This document shows positions 1 through 9,997 of a stretch of 64,000 bases of DNA, piece after piece. Position 1 is the stretch's first letter, and the number at the start of each line of letters is the position of its first letter. Under the pieces are notes generated by a model. That model was not told the origin of the DNA. It saw only the letters and a list, made by a program, of their open reading frames with translations, and searched no databases. The position numbers and the translations under genes are program-made. This DNA comes from Ferrovibrio sp965278975 (GTDB taxonomy: Bacteria; Pseudomonadota; Alphaproteobacteria; Ferrovibrionales; Ferrovibrionaceae), in assembly GCF_965278975.1 (NCBI RefSeq), contig NZ_OZ257126.1, positions 1,116,001 to 1,180,000 of the forward strand. The letters run 5' to 3'.

Positions 1-305
1 ACGGCGGCGGATACGGCGGCGTGCGGCGGCGTACCGAGGAACAGCAGGTCGCAGAGGCCGAGCCGCATGGCATGCAGCGGCAGGCCCTTCGGTGTCCGCT
101 CGACAAAACCCTTCAGCAGCGCATCCACCTGGCCGAGGCGGCGCAGCGTGCCGGCCACCAGGCGGCGCACGAAGCCACGGTCGCGATCCGGCAGTTTGGC
201 AAAGCCAAGCGCCGGATCGGCCATGGCCTCATCAAGCGCTCGACGGCGTTCCAGCACCGCCTGCAGCAGGGCTGCGGCGACGCGGCGGGAGTTCACTTCG
301 GTCAT
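1..305 (-). CDS. rsmB: 16S rRNA (cytosine-967-C5)-methyltransferase RsmB, N-terminal part (runs off window)
   Basis: Partial gene read leftward from an ATG at 305-303; about 101 codons are visible. The protein starts MTEVNSRRVAAALLQAVLER and continues through FVRRLVAGTLRRLGQVDALL and MRLGLCDLLFL. This is the NusB-like RNA-binding domain at the N-terminus of RsmB/Fmu, which methylates C967 of 16S rRNA with S-adenosylmethionine. The catalytic methyltransferase domain lies outside the window, so the call rests on the N-terminal domain alone. NusB itself is the main alternative, but the start and the basic helix pattern fit RsmB better. No strong ribosome binding site precedes the ATG. The start codon lies 13 bases from the edge of the palindromic element at 319-585, so its leader or promoter must lie in or beyond that element. 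Confidence 0.8.
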   Translation of the reverse strand, partial: MTEVNSRRVAAALLQAVLERRRALDEAMADPALGFAKLPDRDRGFVRRLVAGTLRRLGQVDALLKGFVERTPKGLPLHAMRLGLCDLLFLGTPPHAAVSAA

Positions 306-318
306 GGCCGCTGTTTTA

Positions 319-585
319 GAGCGTTTCATATTGATATGGAACCGCCGGCGCCGCTGGTATCCGGCCTTCTGGTAGGAGCGCGGCGCAGCGCGTAGTGGGG
401 CTACGGGCAAGCCGCGCGACGCACCAAAAGGCCGGATACCAGCGGCCCGAAGGGTTTAGCCTGGAGGCGGCATCCACGGCGTCGAAACGCTTGCAGGTAC
501 CGCAAGGTACCTGCTGCGCGCTCCTCCTGGTGGCCTGCCGTCTCCAGGCTAAACACAGATGATTCCATATCAAGATGAAGCGCTC
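319..585. repeat. Nested imperfect palindromic element, multi-branched
   Basis: Three sets of inverted arms nest inside each other. The outer arms are 319-341 and 563-585 (23 nt, 2 mismatches). Inside are two side-by-side hairpins: 350-373 with 423-446 (24 nt, 1 mismatch) and 454-472 with 536-554 (19 nt, 1 mismatch). The first encloses GCGCGGC/GCCGCGC (378-384/411-417) and CGTAG/CTACG (391-395/401-405). The second encloses a perfect 9-bp stem with a GCAA loop (493-501/506-514). The whole folds as a branched junction on either strand. It fills the gap between the divergent rsmB and thioesterase genes. It could be a non-autonomous palindromic repeat, a structured RNA leader, or a cruciform-forming DNA site; the sequence does not decide. 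Confidence 0.75.
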
Positions 586-630
586 TTGCGCCGAACTCGG
601 CTATAGTCGATGCATGGAGAGGTGCGACAC

Positions 631-1059
631 ATGAGCATGCTGACCAAGGCCGAGGCCGACGCCATCCTGACGCAGAATTTCCCGCCCTGGATCAACGAGC
701 TGGGCCTGCGTTTCGAGAGCCTGGAGAAGGGCCATGTGCGGCTGCGGCTGCCGAACAACTCCCGGCTTCAGCGCATCGGCGGCGCGGTCTCAGGCCCCGC
801 GATCATGGCGGTGGCCGATACCGCCATGGCTTTCGCGGTTTCCACCGCCCGCGATGGTTTCGCCGATATGGCAACGGTGAGCCAGAATACCAGCTTTTTC
901 CGCGCCGCCATCGATACCGACCTGCTCTGCGATGCGCGCGTGATGCGGCTGGGCCGCAGCCTGGCCTTCGGCGAGGTGCTGTTCCATGCCCTGGGCAACG
1001 ATGCGCCGGTGGCCCAGGCCACCATGACCTATGCGATTGGGGCGCCCAGAAAGCCCTGA
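631..1059 (+). CDS. PaaI/hotdog-fold thioesterase family protein
   Basis: A 142-residue protein of hotdog-fold thioesterase size. Family-typical features are the early LRFESLEKGHVRLRLP segment, RIGGAVSGPAIMAVADTAMAFAV (the central helix after the first strands), and SFFRAAIDTDLLCDARVMRLGRSLAFGEV near the end. Members hydrolyse acyl-CoA or aryl-CoA thioesters in the cytoplasm; the substrate here is unknown. The start at 631 is chosen because GGAGAGG at 616-622 sits 8 bases upstream. An in-frame ATG at 610 would add seven residues but lacks such a site. It is divergent from rsmB across the palindromic element and convergent with the PAS gene ending at 1078. Confidence 0.75.
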   Translation: MSMLTKAEADAILTQNFPPWINELGLRFESLEKGHVRLRLPNNSRLQRIGGAVSGPAIMAVADTAMAFAVSTARDGFADMATVSQNTSFFRAAIDTDLLCDARVMRLGRSLAFGEVLFHALGNDAPVAQATMTYAIGAPRKP

Positions 1060-1077
1060 TCTGGAGGGAAGCCCTGA

Positions 1078-1554
1078 TCAGATTTCGTAGCGGAAATCGA
1101 CGAACAGGAAATCCACCCGCTCGGGATGCTCAAGCCCGGCGAAAGGCAGCGCCAGCCGGTACATGCGGCCATAGCGGTGCTGCGCATAATGAAAACGGCC
1201 TTCACTGTAGGAGGGCTGGCCGCTGGCCACGATACCGCGATACTCATTAATCGTGGCTTCCGGGTTGAGCAGCAGCACGCCCGGCTCGTCGAGATAGCGC
1301 CCCTTGGCGGAAGAGCCGCGCGCCCGCACGATATCATCGCCCTCAAGCCGGATGCGGAAACGCACGCCGCCATCGGCGGCTTGGCCATGCAGCGCCTCAT
1401 TGATGATCAGCGAGGACAGCAGCGGACCGAAACGCAGCGGATCGAAGCTGGAGCGCTGCGGCGGTGCCGTGCGCCCAGCTTTCAATTCACGCCAGTAATC
1501 ATAGAGCGTATGCAGCCCCTGGTGACCGATACTGGTGCGGAAGGCGTCATCCAC
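1078..1554 (-). CDS. PAS_5-type PAS domain protein (copy 1 of 3)
   Basis: About 158 residues with the motif order W-x-E-L-x-x-G-R-x-P-x-R, DP, then RFRI-R-x-x-G, as in the other two small PAS proteins of this window (10122-10760 and 58866-59351). This matches the PAS_5 family, which is abundant in alphaproteobacteria and has no established ligand or output. There are no membrane segments and no attached output domain. A GTG start at 1554 is preferred because it follows the stop of the upstream racemase-like gene (1562) by seven bases and has GGTGAGG just before it. An ATG at 1644 would instead overlap that gene by 83 bases. The two genes probably form an operon. Confidence 0.65.
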   Translation of the reverse strand: MDDAFRTSIGHQGLHTLYDYWRELKAGRTAPPQRSSFDPLRFGPLLSSLIINEALHGQAADGGVRFRIRLEGDDIVRARGSSAKGRYLDEPGVLLLNPEATINEYRGIVASGQPSYSEGRFHYAQHRYGRMYRLALPFAGLEHPERVDFLFVDFRYEI

Positions 1555-1561
1555 GGGCGCC

Positions 1562-2722
1562 TCACCAGCCGTTGACGCGGTCCCATTCGGCGATGATGGC
1601 GCCGTTGTCGCCCGGCTGGCCGGAAACGACATAATAGCGGTCATACATCGCCGCGGTCATGCAGGAATGGTTCGGCAGCACGCGCAGCCGGCTGCCGACC
1701 GGGAAACGCTCGAACGGCAGGCTGGCCTGGTGCGCGGCAGGATCGGCGGGCCCGATCAGGCCATGTTCCTGGTGCACATCGGTCACCGCCAGGCCGGGCA
1801 AAGGCATGGCGCCACCGGGCAGGCAGACCAGGCCATAGCCGGTATGCGGGCGATGCTCGTTGGCACCGATGTCCTTCGACAGCGCCAGGCCGCCGGCATC
1901 GATCAGCAGATGATTGCGCAAGCGATGCCGCCCGGTGACCGAAGCCAGCACGGAAACCGCGATATCAGTCATGGCGCAGGTGCCCAGGCTGGCCTGGAAC
2001 AGATCGAAGAACACATAATTGCCCGGCCGCATTTCAGTGACGCCGGCGAGGCTCTCGGCGAACAGCGCAGTCGGCGTCGAACCGACCGAGACAATCGGGC
2101 AGGCATGGCCGAAGCCGCGCAGCCTTTCGGCAGCCCGCACCACGCCGGCACGCTCGGCCTCGGCAATCGCCGCGATCTCAACCGGGCTTTTGGCATGATA
2201 GGAATGTCCGGCATGGGTCAGCACGCCGGCAAGCTCACTGCCCGGCTGCGAGAGCGCATCCGCCAGCGGCCGCAGCAGGTCGGCATCCGGCGCGATGCCG
2301 GCGCGGCCGAGTCCGGTATCGATCTTGATCATGACGCGGAAGGTTACGCCCAGCGCCCGGCCGCGTGCGGCAATCGCTGCGGCCGCCTCCACGTCATCGG
2401 TGATCAGCTTCAGATCGACACCGCCCTGCATGATACTGGCGGCCTGCTCCAGCTTGGCCGGCACGATGCCAACGGCATAGAGAATGTCGGTGAAGCCCTC
2501 GCGGGCGAAATAGGCGGCTTCCGCCAGGGTCGAGACCGTGACCGGGCCGAATGCATCGTCATGGGCCAGCTTGGCCACCCTGGCCGATTTGGCGGTCTTG
2601 AGATGCGGCCGGAGTTGCACCCCGAGTAAAGCCGCCCGTTCGCGCATGCGCCGGGCATTCCGCTCCAGGCGGGCAAGGTCGAGAATCAGGCTAGGGGTCG
2701 GCAGGTCATCGAGCGTCGGCAT
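1562..2722 (-). CDS. D-threonine aldolase / D-serine dehydratase-like PLP enzyme (DSD1 fold type III)
   Basis: A 386-residue protein with an alanine-racemase-type N-terminal barrel. The segment LRPHLKTAKS near residue 38 carries the PLP-binding lysine (K42), and the glycine-rich VGSTPTA segment fits the phosphate site. The C-terminal D-serine-dehydratase-like domain holds PNHSCMTA, whose His and Cys match the metal ligands of this family. Members cleave D-threonine or other D-3-hydroxy amino acids, or dehydrate D-serine, with PLP and a divalent metal; the exact substrate cannot be told. A PAS_5 gene follows seven bases downstream on the same strand. The large c-di-GMP gene lies immediately upstream (stop at 2732, 9 bases away), so all three may be co-transcribed. 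Confidence 0.8.
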   Translation of the reverse strand: MPTLDDLPTPSLILDLARLERNARRMRERAALLGVQLRPHLKTAKSARVAKLAHDDAFGPVTVSTLAEAAYFAREGFTDILYAVGIVPAKLEQAASIMQGGVDLKLITDDVEAAAAIAARGRALGVTFRVMIKIDTGLGRAGIAPDADLLRPLADALSQPGSELAGVLTHAGHSYHAKSPVEIAAIAEAERAGVVRAAERLRGFGHACPIVSVGSTPTALFAESLAGVTEMRPGNYVFFDLFQASLGTCAMTDIAVSVLASVTGRHRLRNHLLIDAGGLALSKDIGANEHRPHTGYGLVCLPGGAMPLPGLAVTDVHQEHGLIGPADPAAHQASLPFERFPVGSRLRVLPNHSCMTAAMYDRYYVVSGQPGDNGAIIAEWDRVNGW

Positions 2723-2731
2723 CCCGACAAT

Positions 2732-5700
2732 CTACGCTGTTTCCAGCTGCAAAGCATAGCGTTGCATGAAATCCGCCAGGGGGAGCGGCTTGCTGAACAG
2801 GTAGCCCTGGCCAAGATCACACTGCATGTCACGCAGGGCGTCCGCCTGGGATTCGGTTTCAACGCCCTCCGCCACCACCTGCAGGCCGAGATCATGCCCG
2901 AGATCGACGATGGCACGCACCAAGCGCGCCAGGGCTGGATCCGTCTCGGCTCCCATCAGGAAACTGCGATCGATCTTCAGTACCTGCACCGGCAGGGTGG
3001 TGAGATAACTGAGCGAGGAATAGCCGGTGCCGAAATCATCCAGTGCGATACAAGCGCCGGCGGCAACCAGCTGTTCCAGCTTGGTATGGGCTTCATAGGC
3101 ATCATTGAGCGCCATGCTTTCGGTCACTTCCAGCGTGATGGAGCGCCAGATACAGTGTTTTTCCAGCAAAGCGGCGACACGCGGCACGAAATCGTCGCGA
3201 TCGAACTGCTTGGTGCAGACATTTACCGCCAGCTCGATGTTGCATCTGGCCTGCAGCAAGGTTGTCCGGTCACGCAGCACCTGCTCGATCACCCAGAAAC
3301 CAACGTCGTGAATCAAGCCGCTTTCCTCAAGCAACGGGATGAATTCACCCGGAGATACCAAACCCCGCTGCGGATGCCGCCAGCGCAGCAGCGCCTCGGC
3401 CTTGCTCACGGCACCATCCTGCAGCCGCAGGATCGGCTGGTAGAATAGTTCGAATTCTTCCTGTGCGATGGCGCGGCGCAAATCGCTCAGCAAGGCCAGT
3501 CGCTGCTCGGTCTCGTGCTGCATGGATGGCGCGAAGAAATGCCAGCTGCCGCGTTCGGCTTTCTTGGCAGCGTACATGGCGGTATCAGCCATGCGCAGCA
3601 GGGCGGTCGGATCTTCGGCATCGCCGGGGAACATCGCCACGCCGATGCTGCTGGATATCTGCATGTCGCTGCCGTCAAGCGAAAGCGGAGCACCCAGCAC
3701 TGCCCGCAGCTTTTCGATCACGCCCGGCACGGCTTCCTGCGGCAGATAGGGCAGCAGCACCACAAACTCGTCACCACCAAGCCGGCCCACCGTATCGGTA
3801 TCGCGCAGAACCGACTGCAGCCGCCGCGCCACTTCCTGCAGCAACGCATCACCCACAAGATGGCCCTTGGTATCGTTCACTTCCTTGAAATGATCCAGAT
3901 CGAGCAGCAGAACCGCGCCGCCATCACTATGATCCCGCATGGCCTGCCGGGTAGCGCGGTCAATACGATCCAACACCAGCCGGCGGTTTGGCAGGCGGGT
4001 GAGCGGATCGAAATCCGCCTGCCACTGCACCAGCGCCTCGGCATTCTTGCGTTCAGTGATGTCGATGAACATGCCGATATAGCCGGTGACCGTATCGCCC
4101 TGCCGCATCTGCGATATCGACAGCCATTCGCAGTAGATGCTGCCATCCTTGCGCCGGTTCCAGACTTCACCGCCCCACTCGCCATCGCGCTCAATGGCGG
4201 CCCACATTTCGGCATAGAATTCGCCGCTTTGCCGGCCGGAGGAAAGCAGCGATGGCCGCTGGCCGATGGCATCCTCGGCGGTATAGCCGGTCACCCGCTC
4301 GAAGGCCGGATTGACATGGCGCATGATGTTGTTGGCGTCGGTGACGACGATCGCCTGCGGTGATTTGTCGAATACCACGCCGGCCTGCAGCAGGCGCTCT
4401 TCCACTTGTTTGCGGGCATCAATGTCGGAATAGGTCCCGACCGCACGCAGCGGCAATCCGGTCACATCGCGTTCCACCACCGCGCCGCGATCCAGAATCC
4501 ATTTATACTGCCCATCCTTGGTGAGCATGCGGTGCTCACTCCTGTAGGTGGCGGTTTCGCCGGCTGTATGGCTCCGCAGCCTGGCCAGTGCCGCCGCACG
4601 GTCATCCGGGTGCACCAGGAAATTCCATGTGGTGGCTTCCGGCTTCAATTCGCCCGGTGCATAGCCAAGCATGGATACCAGGCGATCACTGTGAATGACG
4701 CAACCGCTTGGAATATGCCAATCCCATACGCCATCCCGATTGCCGACAAAGGCAAGAGTGAGCCGTTCTTCGCGCTGGCGCAGATCCTCCTGGCGCTGCC
4801 CCAGGGCATCAAGCATGCGGTTTGCACTGGCAGCAATCAGCCGGACCTCGCGAAGCCCTGCAACCTTGATACGGGCAGCTTCGCTTCCGTCACGGATACG
4901 GTCCAGGGCTTTGGCCAAGGCTGCCATGGGATGATAAATCTCGCGGCTCAGCAAGCCGGCGATGCAAATCAGCAGCACCATAACTACGGCTTCAACGGCA
5001 ATGCGGTGCCAGAAAGCCTGCCTGGCCTGCAGCAGCGCGGCATCGCGCTGCTGTACCACCAGAATCTTCCAGTCGGATTTGTTCAGAACATGCATCTGCG
5101 CGACGATGTAGGCTTGATGACCCGGCCCATCGGTATTCTCACGCCATATCGCACCCTTCGCCGCCGGGTCCAGTTCCAGGCCTTTTGGCAAAGGCTTGCC
5201 GATGGCGTCCTGCACTTCCGGACTCGCCAGCACGACCATGCCTTTCGGCGATACGACATAAGCCTCAACCCCGGGAAGCCGCGGCAGCAGCAATGGCAGC
5301 CGGTGCGGATCAAGACTGAAGGATATGGCACCGGCGACAACGCCGAGCGCCGCGCCGATATCGTCCGGATAGGCCGGCCCGATCGGATAGGCCAGCGCGA
5401 CATGCATCACCCCGGTGACCGTGCCCTTGGGATTGAGTTCGCCGACAGTGAATTCGGGCCGCTGCAGCAATTTCGACAGGTAATATTGCGGATCGATGCT
5501 GGGGGTTTCACCCGGCGGAATCGGGGCGGCGCTGCAAACCACCCTGCCGGTGCGGTCCACCGTCGTCATATTGCTGAATTGCGTGAGAAAACGCAGGGAA
5601 TTCTGGAAGGCTTCCTGGCAGCGGGTCGGGTCCAGGGCCGCGACGCCGTCGCTGTCGGCCACGCTGCTCAGTGCGATTTCCGTATCGGACAGGAATCTCT

Positions 5701-5860
5701 CGATGCGCAGGGCAGCACTTTCGGCCGCGAAAGCCAGGGTCCGGCCACGCTCCACCACCATATTGCGGTATTCCGAATAGGCGGCAAAAAGCTGCAACGA
5801 CACCACCAGCGCCACAAGGGCGCTGATCATTATCACCATATATGAACGTATCGAGATCAT
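2732..5860 (-). CDS. Membrane sensor diguanylate cyclase/phosphodiesterase (Cache-PAS-PAS-GGDEF-EAL)
   Basis: A 1042-residue c-di-GMP protein. A membrane segment at about 7-28 and another at about 286-304 flank a periplasmic double-Cache-like region. A HAMP-like linker, two PAS domains (about 365-485 and 492-605), a GGDEF domain (about 613-775) and an EAL domain (about 785-1035) follow. The GGDEF motif is intact at 695-699, with an RxxD inhibitory site (RDTD, 686-689) five residues before it. The EAL motif (822-824) and DDFGTGYSSL are also intact. Both synthesis and hydrolysis of c-di-GMP are therefore possible; the net activity cannot be read from sequence. The Cache domain should sense a small periplasmic ligand. 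It may share a transcript with the two downstream genes. Confidence 0.92.
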   Translation of the reverse strand: MISIRSYMVIMISALVALVVSLQLFAAYSEYRNMVVERGRTLAFAAESAALRIERFLSDTEIALSSVADSDGVAALDPTRCQEAFQNSLRFLTQFSNMTTVDRTGRVVCSAAPIPPGETPSIDPQYYLSKLLQRPEFTVGELNPKGTVTGVMHVALAYPIGPAYPDDIGAALGVVAGAISFSLDPHRLPLLLPRLPGVEAYVVSPKGMVVLASPEVQDAIGKPLPKGLELDPAAKGAIWRENTDGPGHQAYIVAQMHVLNKSDWKILVVQQRDAALLQARQAFWHRIAVEAVVMVLLICIAGLLSREIYHPMAALAKALDRIRDGSEAARIKVAGLREVRLIAASANRMLDALGQRQEDLRQREERLTLAFVGNRDGVWDWHIPSGCVIHSDRLVSMLGYAPGELKPEATTWNFLVHPDDRAAALARLRSHTAGETATYRSEHRMLTKDGQYKWILDRGAVVERDVTGLPLRAVGTYSDIDARKQVEERLLQAGVVFDKSPQAIVVTDANNIMRHVNPAFERVTGYTAEDAIGQRPSLLSSGRQSGEFYAEMWAAIERDGEWGGEVWNRRKDGSIYCEWLSISQMRQGDTVTGYIGMFIDITERKNAEALVQWQADFDPLTRLPNRRLVLDRIDRATRQAMRDHSDGGAVLLLDLDHFKEVNDTKGHLVGDALLQEVARRLQSVLRDTDTVGRLGGDEFVVLLPYLPQEAVPGVIEKLRAVLGAPLSLDGSDMQISSSIGVAMFPGDAEDPTALLRMADTAMYAAKKAERGSWHFFAPSMQHETEQRLALLSDLRRAIAQEEFELFYQPILRLQDGAVSKAEALLRWRHPQRGLVSPGEFIPLLEESGLIHDVGFWVIEQVLRDRTTLLQARCNIELAVNVCTKQFDRDDFVPRVAALLEKHCIWRSITLEVTESMALNDAYEAHTKLEQLVAAGACIALDDFGTGYSSLSYLTTLPVQVLKIDRSFLMGAETDPALARLVRAIVDLGHDLGLQVVAEGVETESQADALRDMQCDLGQGYLFSKPLPLADFMQRYALQLETA

Positions 5861-5969
5861 GGGCTACATGCTGGAGCGTGTAGCCCGACTATCTATACAG
5901 CGGGCCCGGCTGAGTCATGTCAGTTTTTGATAAGACGGGCTGATCCGTATGCGGAATCAAGGCGGCCAC

Positions 5970-5999
5970 CTTGACAGTCGTGCCGGGAATCCCTAGGTA
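5970..5999 (+). promoter_or_regulatory. Candidate heat-shock (sigma-32/RpoH) promoter of groESL
   Basis: CTTGAC at 5970-5975 is followed after 15 bases by CCCTAGGTA at 5991-5999. This resembles the RpoH consensus (CTTGAA, 13-15 bases, CCCCATnTa). It lies directly before the CIRCE element and about 140 bases before groES. The same -35 (TTGACA at 5971-5976) could also be read by the housekeeping sigma factor, with a weak TAGGTA -10 at 5994-5999. Confidence 0.6.
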
Positions 6000-6000
6000 G

Positions 6001-6027
6001 TTGGCGCTCTCCTGGGGGGAGTGCTAA
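6001..6027 (+). promoter_or_regulatory. CIRCE element (HrcA operator)
   Basis: TTGGCGCTC (6001-6009), nine bases, then GAGTGCTAA (6019-6027). The consensus is TTAGCACTC-N9-GAGTGCTAA: the right arm is perfect and the left arm differs at two positions. Placement just after the promoter and before groES is the classic position for HrcA repression of groESL. hrcA itself is not in the window. Confidence 0.9.
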
Positions 6028-6140
6028 CAAACCGCCTCGATCTGTTGTTTTTCAACAACTTAAGATGAGGGCGGGAGGGTTGGCTTCAGGATTTTTACCC
6101 TGGGCCCATGGGCCCTAGCGATATCACAGAGGAGGATTGC

Positions 6141-6458
6141 ATGAAGTTTCGTCCGTTGCACGACCGCGTGGTGGTGAAGCGCGTAGCCGAGGAAGAGCGC
6201 ACCGCTGGTGGCATCATCATCCCGGACACCGCCAAGGAAAAGCCGATGCAGGGCGACGTTGTCGCCGTTGGCCCGGGCGCCCGCGATGAGGCCGGCAAGG
6301 TGCAGGCGCTGGACGTCAAGGTTGGCGACCGCGTGCTGTTCGGCAAGTGGTCCGGCACCGAAGTCAAGATCGATGGCGATGATCTCCTGATCATGAAGGA
6401 GTCCGACATCATGGGTGTGATCGAAGGCACCCCCGCCAAGAAGTCCAAGGCCGCTTAA
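6141..6458 (+). CDS. groES: Co-chaperonin GroES
   Basis: A 105-residue protein beginning MKFRPLHDRVVVKRV, with TAGGIIIPDTAKEKP (the mobile loop that binds GroEL) and LFGKWSGTEVKIDG. GroES caps the GroEL cylinder during ATP-dependent folding in the cytoplasm. The start at 6141 is set by AGAGGAGGA at 6128-6136; an in-frame upstream ATG at 6108 has no such site and adds a non-conserved stretch. The gene is followed 46 bases later by groEL on the same transcript. Expression should be controlled by the RpoH-like promoter at 5970-5999 and by HrcA at the CIRCE element. Confidence 0.98.
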   Translation: MKFRPLHDRVVVKRVAEEERTAGGIIIPDTAKEKPMQGDVVAVGPGARDEAGKVQALDVKVGDRVLFGKWSGTEVKIDGDDLLIMKESDIMGVIEGTPAKKSKAA

Positions 6459-6504
6459 GTCAGCGCCCTATTCCAAAAGCACAGTCTCTTAAGGAGAAAC
6501 GATT

Positions 6505-8157
<1,653 letters not shown>

Positions 8158-8190
8158 GTCCCGCTGCTCTCCCCGTTCGGGAGTACAAGG

Positions 8191-8221
8191 AAGGCCCGGT
8201 GGCAACACCGGGCCTTTTCTT
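8191..8221 (+). terminator. Rho-independent terminator of groESL
   Basis: An 11-bp perfect stem (8191-8201 with 8206-8216) closed by a GCAA tetraloop and followed by a T-rich run (TTTTCTTTT). It lies 33 bases after the groEL stop codon. Confidence 0.93.
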
Positions 8222-8248
8222 TTGTGCGCGGCACTGCGACCATGCCGC

Positions 8249-9196
8249 ATGACCCAGCGTTACGACGACATCCTGGCGTTTCTTGAGGTGGTGAAGGCCG
8301 GCAGTTTCACGGCGGCCGCCACCCGGCTTGGCGTGGCGAAATCCGTGATCAGCGACCGCGTGCGCAATCTGGAGAACAGCTTGCGCGTGGAACTGCTGCG
8401 GCGCACGACGCGGCAGGTGGCGCCGACCGAGCGCGGGCGCGAGTTGTTCGAGACCCTGTCGCCGCTGGCTGACGGCATCGCCCAGGCCGTGGACGATGCC
8501 GCCCATGCCGATGGGCCGCTGCTGGGGCGCCTGCGCATGACGGCGCCGATCAGCTTCGGCGTGGAATACCTGACCCCCGTGATCACGCAATTCGCGCTCA
8601 AGCACCCGCAGCTTGAGATCGCGCTGGATTTCGACGACCGCGCCGTCGATATCATCGGCGGCGGCTATGACCTGGCGCTCCGCATCGGACGGCTTGGCGA
8701 TTCCGCGCTGATGGCGCGCAAGCTCTGCGACAGCGACCGCGTGGTGTGCTGCAGCCCGGCCTATGCCAAGAAGCACGGCACCCCGAAAACCCTGGCCGAT
8801 CTGGCCGGCCATGCCAGCATCGACTATGCCAATGCCCATGCCAGCCGGCTGTGGCGCTTCGAGCCGGAGAAGCCCGGCGGCGATCCCCGCGTGGTGGAAA
8901 CCAGCAGCCGCCTGGTAGTGAATAACGGCGAGGCGATGCGCGACATGGCGATAGCCGGCCTTGGCATCATCGTGCTGCCGCGCTTCATCCTGGCCCGCGC
9001 GATTGAGAGCGGCGCGCTGATTGAATTGCTGCCGCAGATCCGGCCGCTGCCCGATGCGATCCATGCCGTGTATCCGCCGAGCCGCCACATGCCGCGCAAG
9101 CTGCGCGCCATGATCGACCATCTGGCGGCGAGCTTCGCCGGCACGCCGCCCTGGCTGCGCCGGGCGGCGAAACCTGCCCGCAAACCGAAGAAATGA
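8249..9196 (+). CDS. LysR-family transcriptional regulator
   Basis: A 315-residue LysR protein. The winged-helix DNA-binding domain fills residues 1-60 (ILAFLEVVKAGSFTAAATRL, then SVISDRVRNLE), followed by a periplasmic-binding-protein-like effector domain. The PRFILARAIESGALIELLP segment near the end is typical of the subgroup that includes AaeR- and DhpR-like regulators. Start at ATG 8249; a TTG further upstream would add non-conserved residues. The likely target is the isochorismatase-like gene at 9349, which follows on the same strand. The long dyad at 9204-9232 between them is a candidate binding site. Confidence 0.9.
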   Translation: MTQRYDDILAFLEVVKAGSFTAAATRLGVAKSVISDRVRNLENSLRVELLRRTTRQVAPTERGRELFETLSPLADGIAQAVDDAAHADGPLLGRLRMTAPISFGVEYLTPVITQFALKHPQLEIALDFDDRAVDIIGGGYDLALRIGRLGDSALMARKLCDSDRVVCCSPAYAKKHGTPKTLADLAGHASIDYANAHASRLWRFEPEKPGGDPRVVETSSRLVVNNGEAMRDMAIAGLGIIVLPRFILARAIESGALIELLPQIRPLPDAIHAVYPPSRHMPRKLRAMIDHLAASFAGTPPWLRRAAKPARKPKK

Positions 9197-9203
9197 TTGT
9201 TCT

Positions 9204-9232
9204 GTTGTGCCGGACAATAGGTCCGGGACAAC
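9204..9232. promoter_or_regulatory. Long dyad upstream of the isochorismatase-like gene (candidate operator)
   Basis: GTTGTGCCGGAC (9204-9215) and GTCCGGGACAAC (9221-9232) are inverted copies with one mismatch, separated by AATAG. No T-run follows, so it does not look like a terminator for the LysR gene. It lies 117 bases before the next start codon and is a candidate site for the adjacent LysR regulator. Confidence 0.5.
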
Positions 9233-9348
9233 CCGGCTAATGCTCAGCGCCGCTTTTGCGTAGGGTTCTCTCACCGGCGAACGACACCGCCGCCAGAGAT
9301 GAAACGAAACCCCGAGACACCGCTCTCAACCGCAAAAGGATGACGATC

Positions 9349-9972
9349 ATGGGCAAGAAGTATAACCGCCTCGACAAGAACAACGCCGCCGTGCTGCTGG
9401 TCGATCACCAGGCCGGCCTGCTCTCCCTGGTGCGCGATATCGACCCGGACAAGTTCCGCAACAACGTGATGGCGCTGGCCGACCTGGCCAAGTTTTTCAA
9501 CCTGCCGACCATCCTGACCACCAGCTTCGAGGATGGCCCGAACGGCCCGCTGATGCCGGAACTGAAGGCGATGTTCCCGGATGCGCCCTACATCGCCCGC
9601 CCCGGCAATATCAACGCCTGGGACAACGAGGATTTCGTCAAGGCCGTGAAGGCGACGGGCAAGAAGCAGCTGATCATCGCCGGCGTGGTCACCGAGGTCT
9701 GCGTTGCCTTCCCGGCACTCTCGGCCCTGGAAGAAGACTTCGAGGTTTTCGTGGTGGCCGATGCTTCCGGCACCTTCAACGAGATCGCCCAGCAGGCGGC
9801 CTGGAACCGCATGAGCCAGGCCGGTGCGCAGCTGATGAACTGGTTCGGCGTTGCCTGTGAGCTGCATCGCGACTGGCGCAACGATATCGAAGGCCTGGCC
9901 AAGCTGCTGGCCGACCATATCCCGGACTACAAGAACCTGATGACCAGCTACTTCGCCAACACCAAGAAGTAA
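9349..9972 (+). CDS. Isochorismatase-like hydrolase, YcaC family
   Basis: A 207-residue cysteine hydrolase. D at VLLVDHQAGLL (about residue 18), the lysine region of KATGKKQLIIAG, and the nucleophile Cys in GVVTEVCVAFPALSAL form the expected Asp-Lys-Cys set. Length and the ending DIEGLAKLLADHIPDYKNLM fit the YcaC group, whose physiological substrate is unknown. The start at 9349 is chosen because AAAAGGA (9334-9340) lies 8 bases upstream; an ATG at 9340 lies too close to it. It follows a LysR gene and ends at a clean terminator. Confidence 0.88.
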   Translation: MGKKYNRLDKNNAAVLLVDHQAGLLSLVRDIDPDKFRNNVMALADLAKFFNLPTILTTSFEDGPNGPLMPELKAMFPDAPYIARPGNINAWDNEDFVKAVKATGKKQLIIAGVVTEVCVAFPALSALEEDFEVFVVADASGTFNEIAQQAAWNRMSQAGAQLMNWFGVACELHRDWRNDIEGLAKLLADHIPDYKNLMTSYFANTKK

Positions 9973-9997
9973 GCCGCATACGGTCTACATTTCGAGC

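Noticed and set aside
316..573. 85-codon open frame in the palindromic element
   Set aside because: It runs across the inverted repeats, has no ribosome binding site and encodes no domain; the palindrome explains the sequence.
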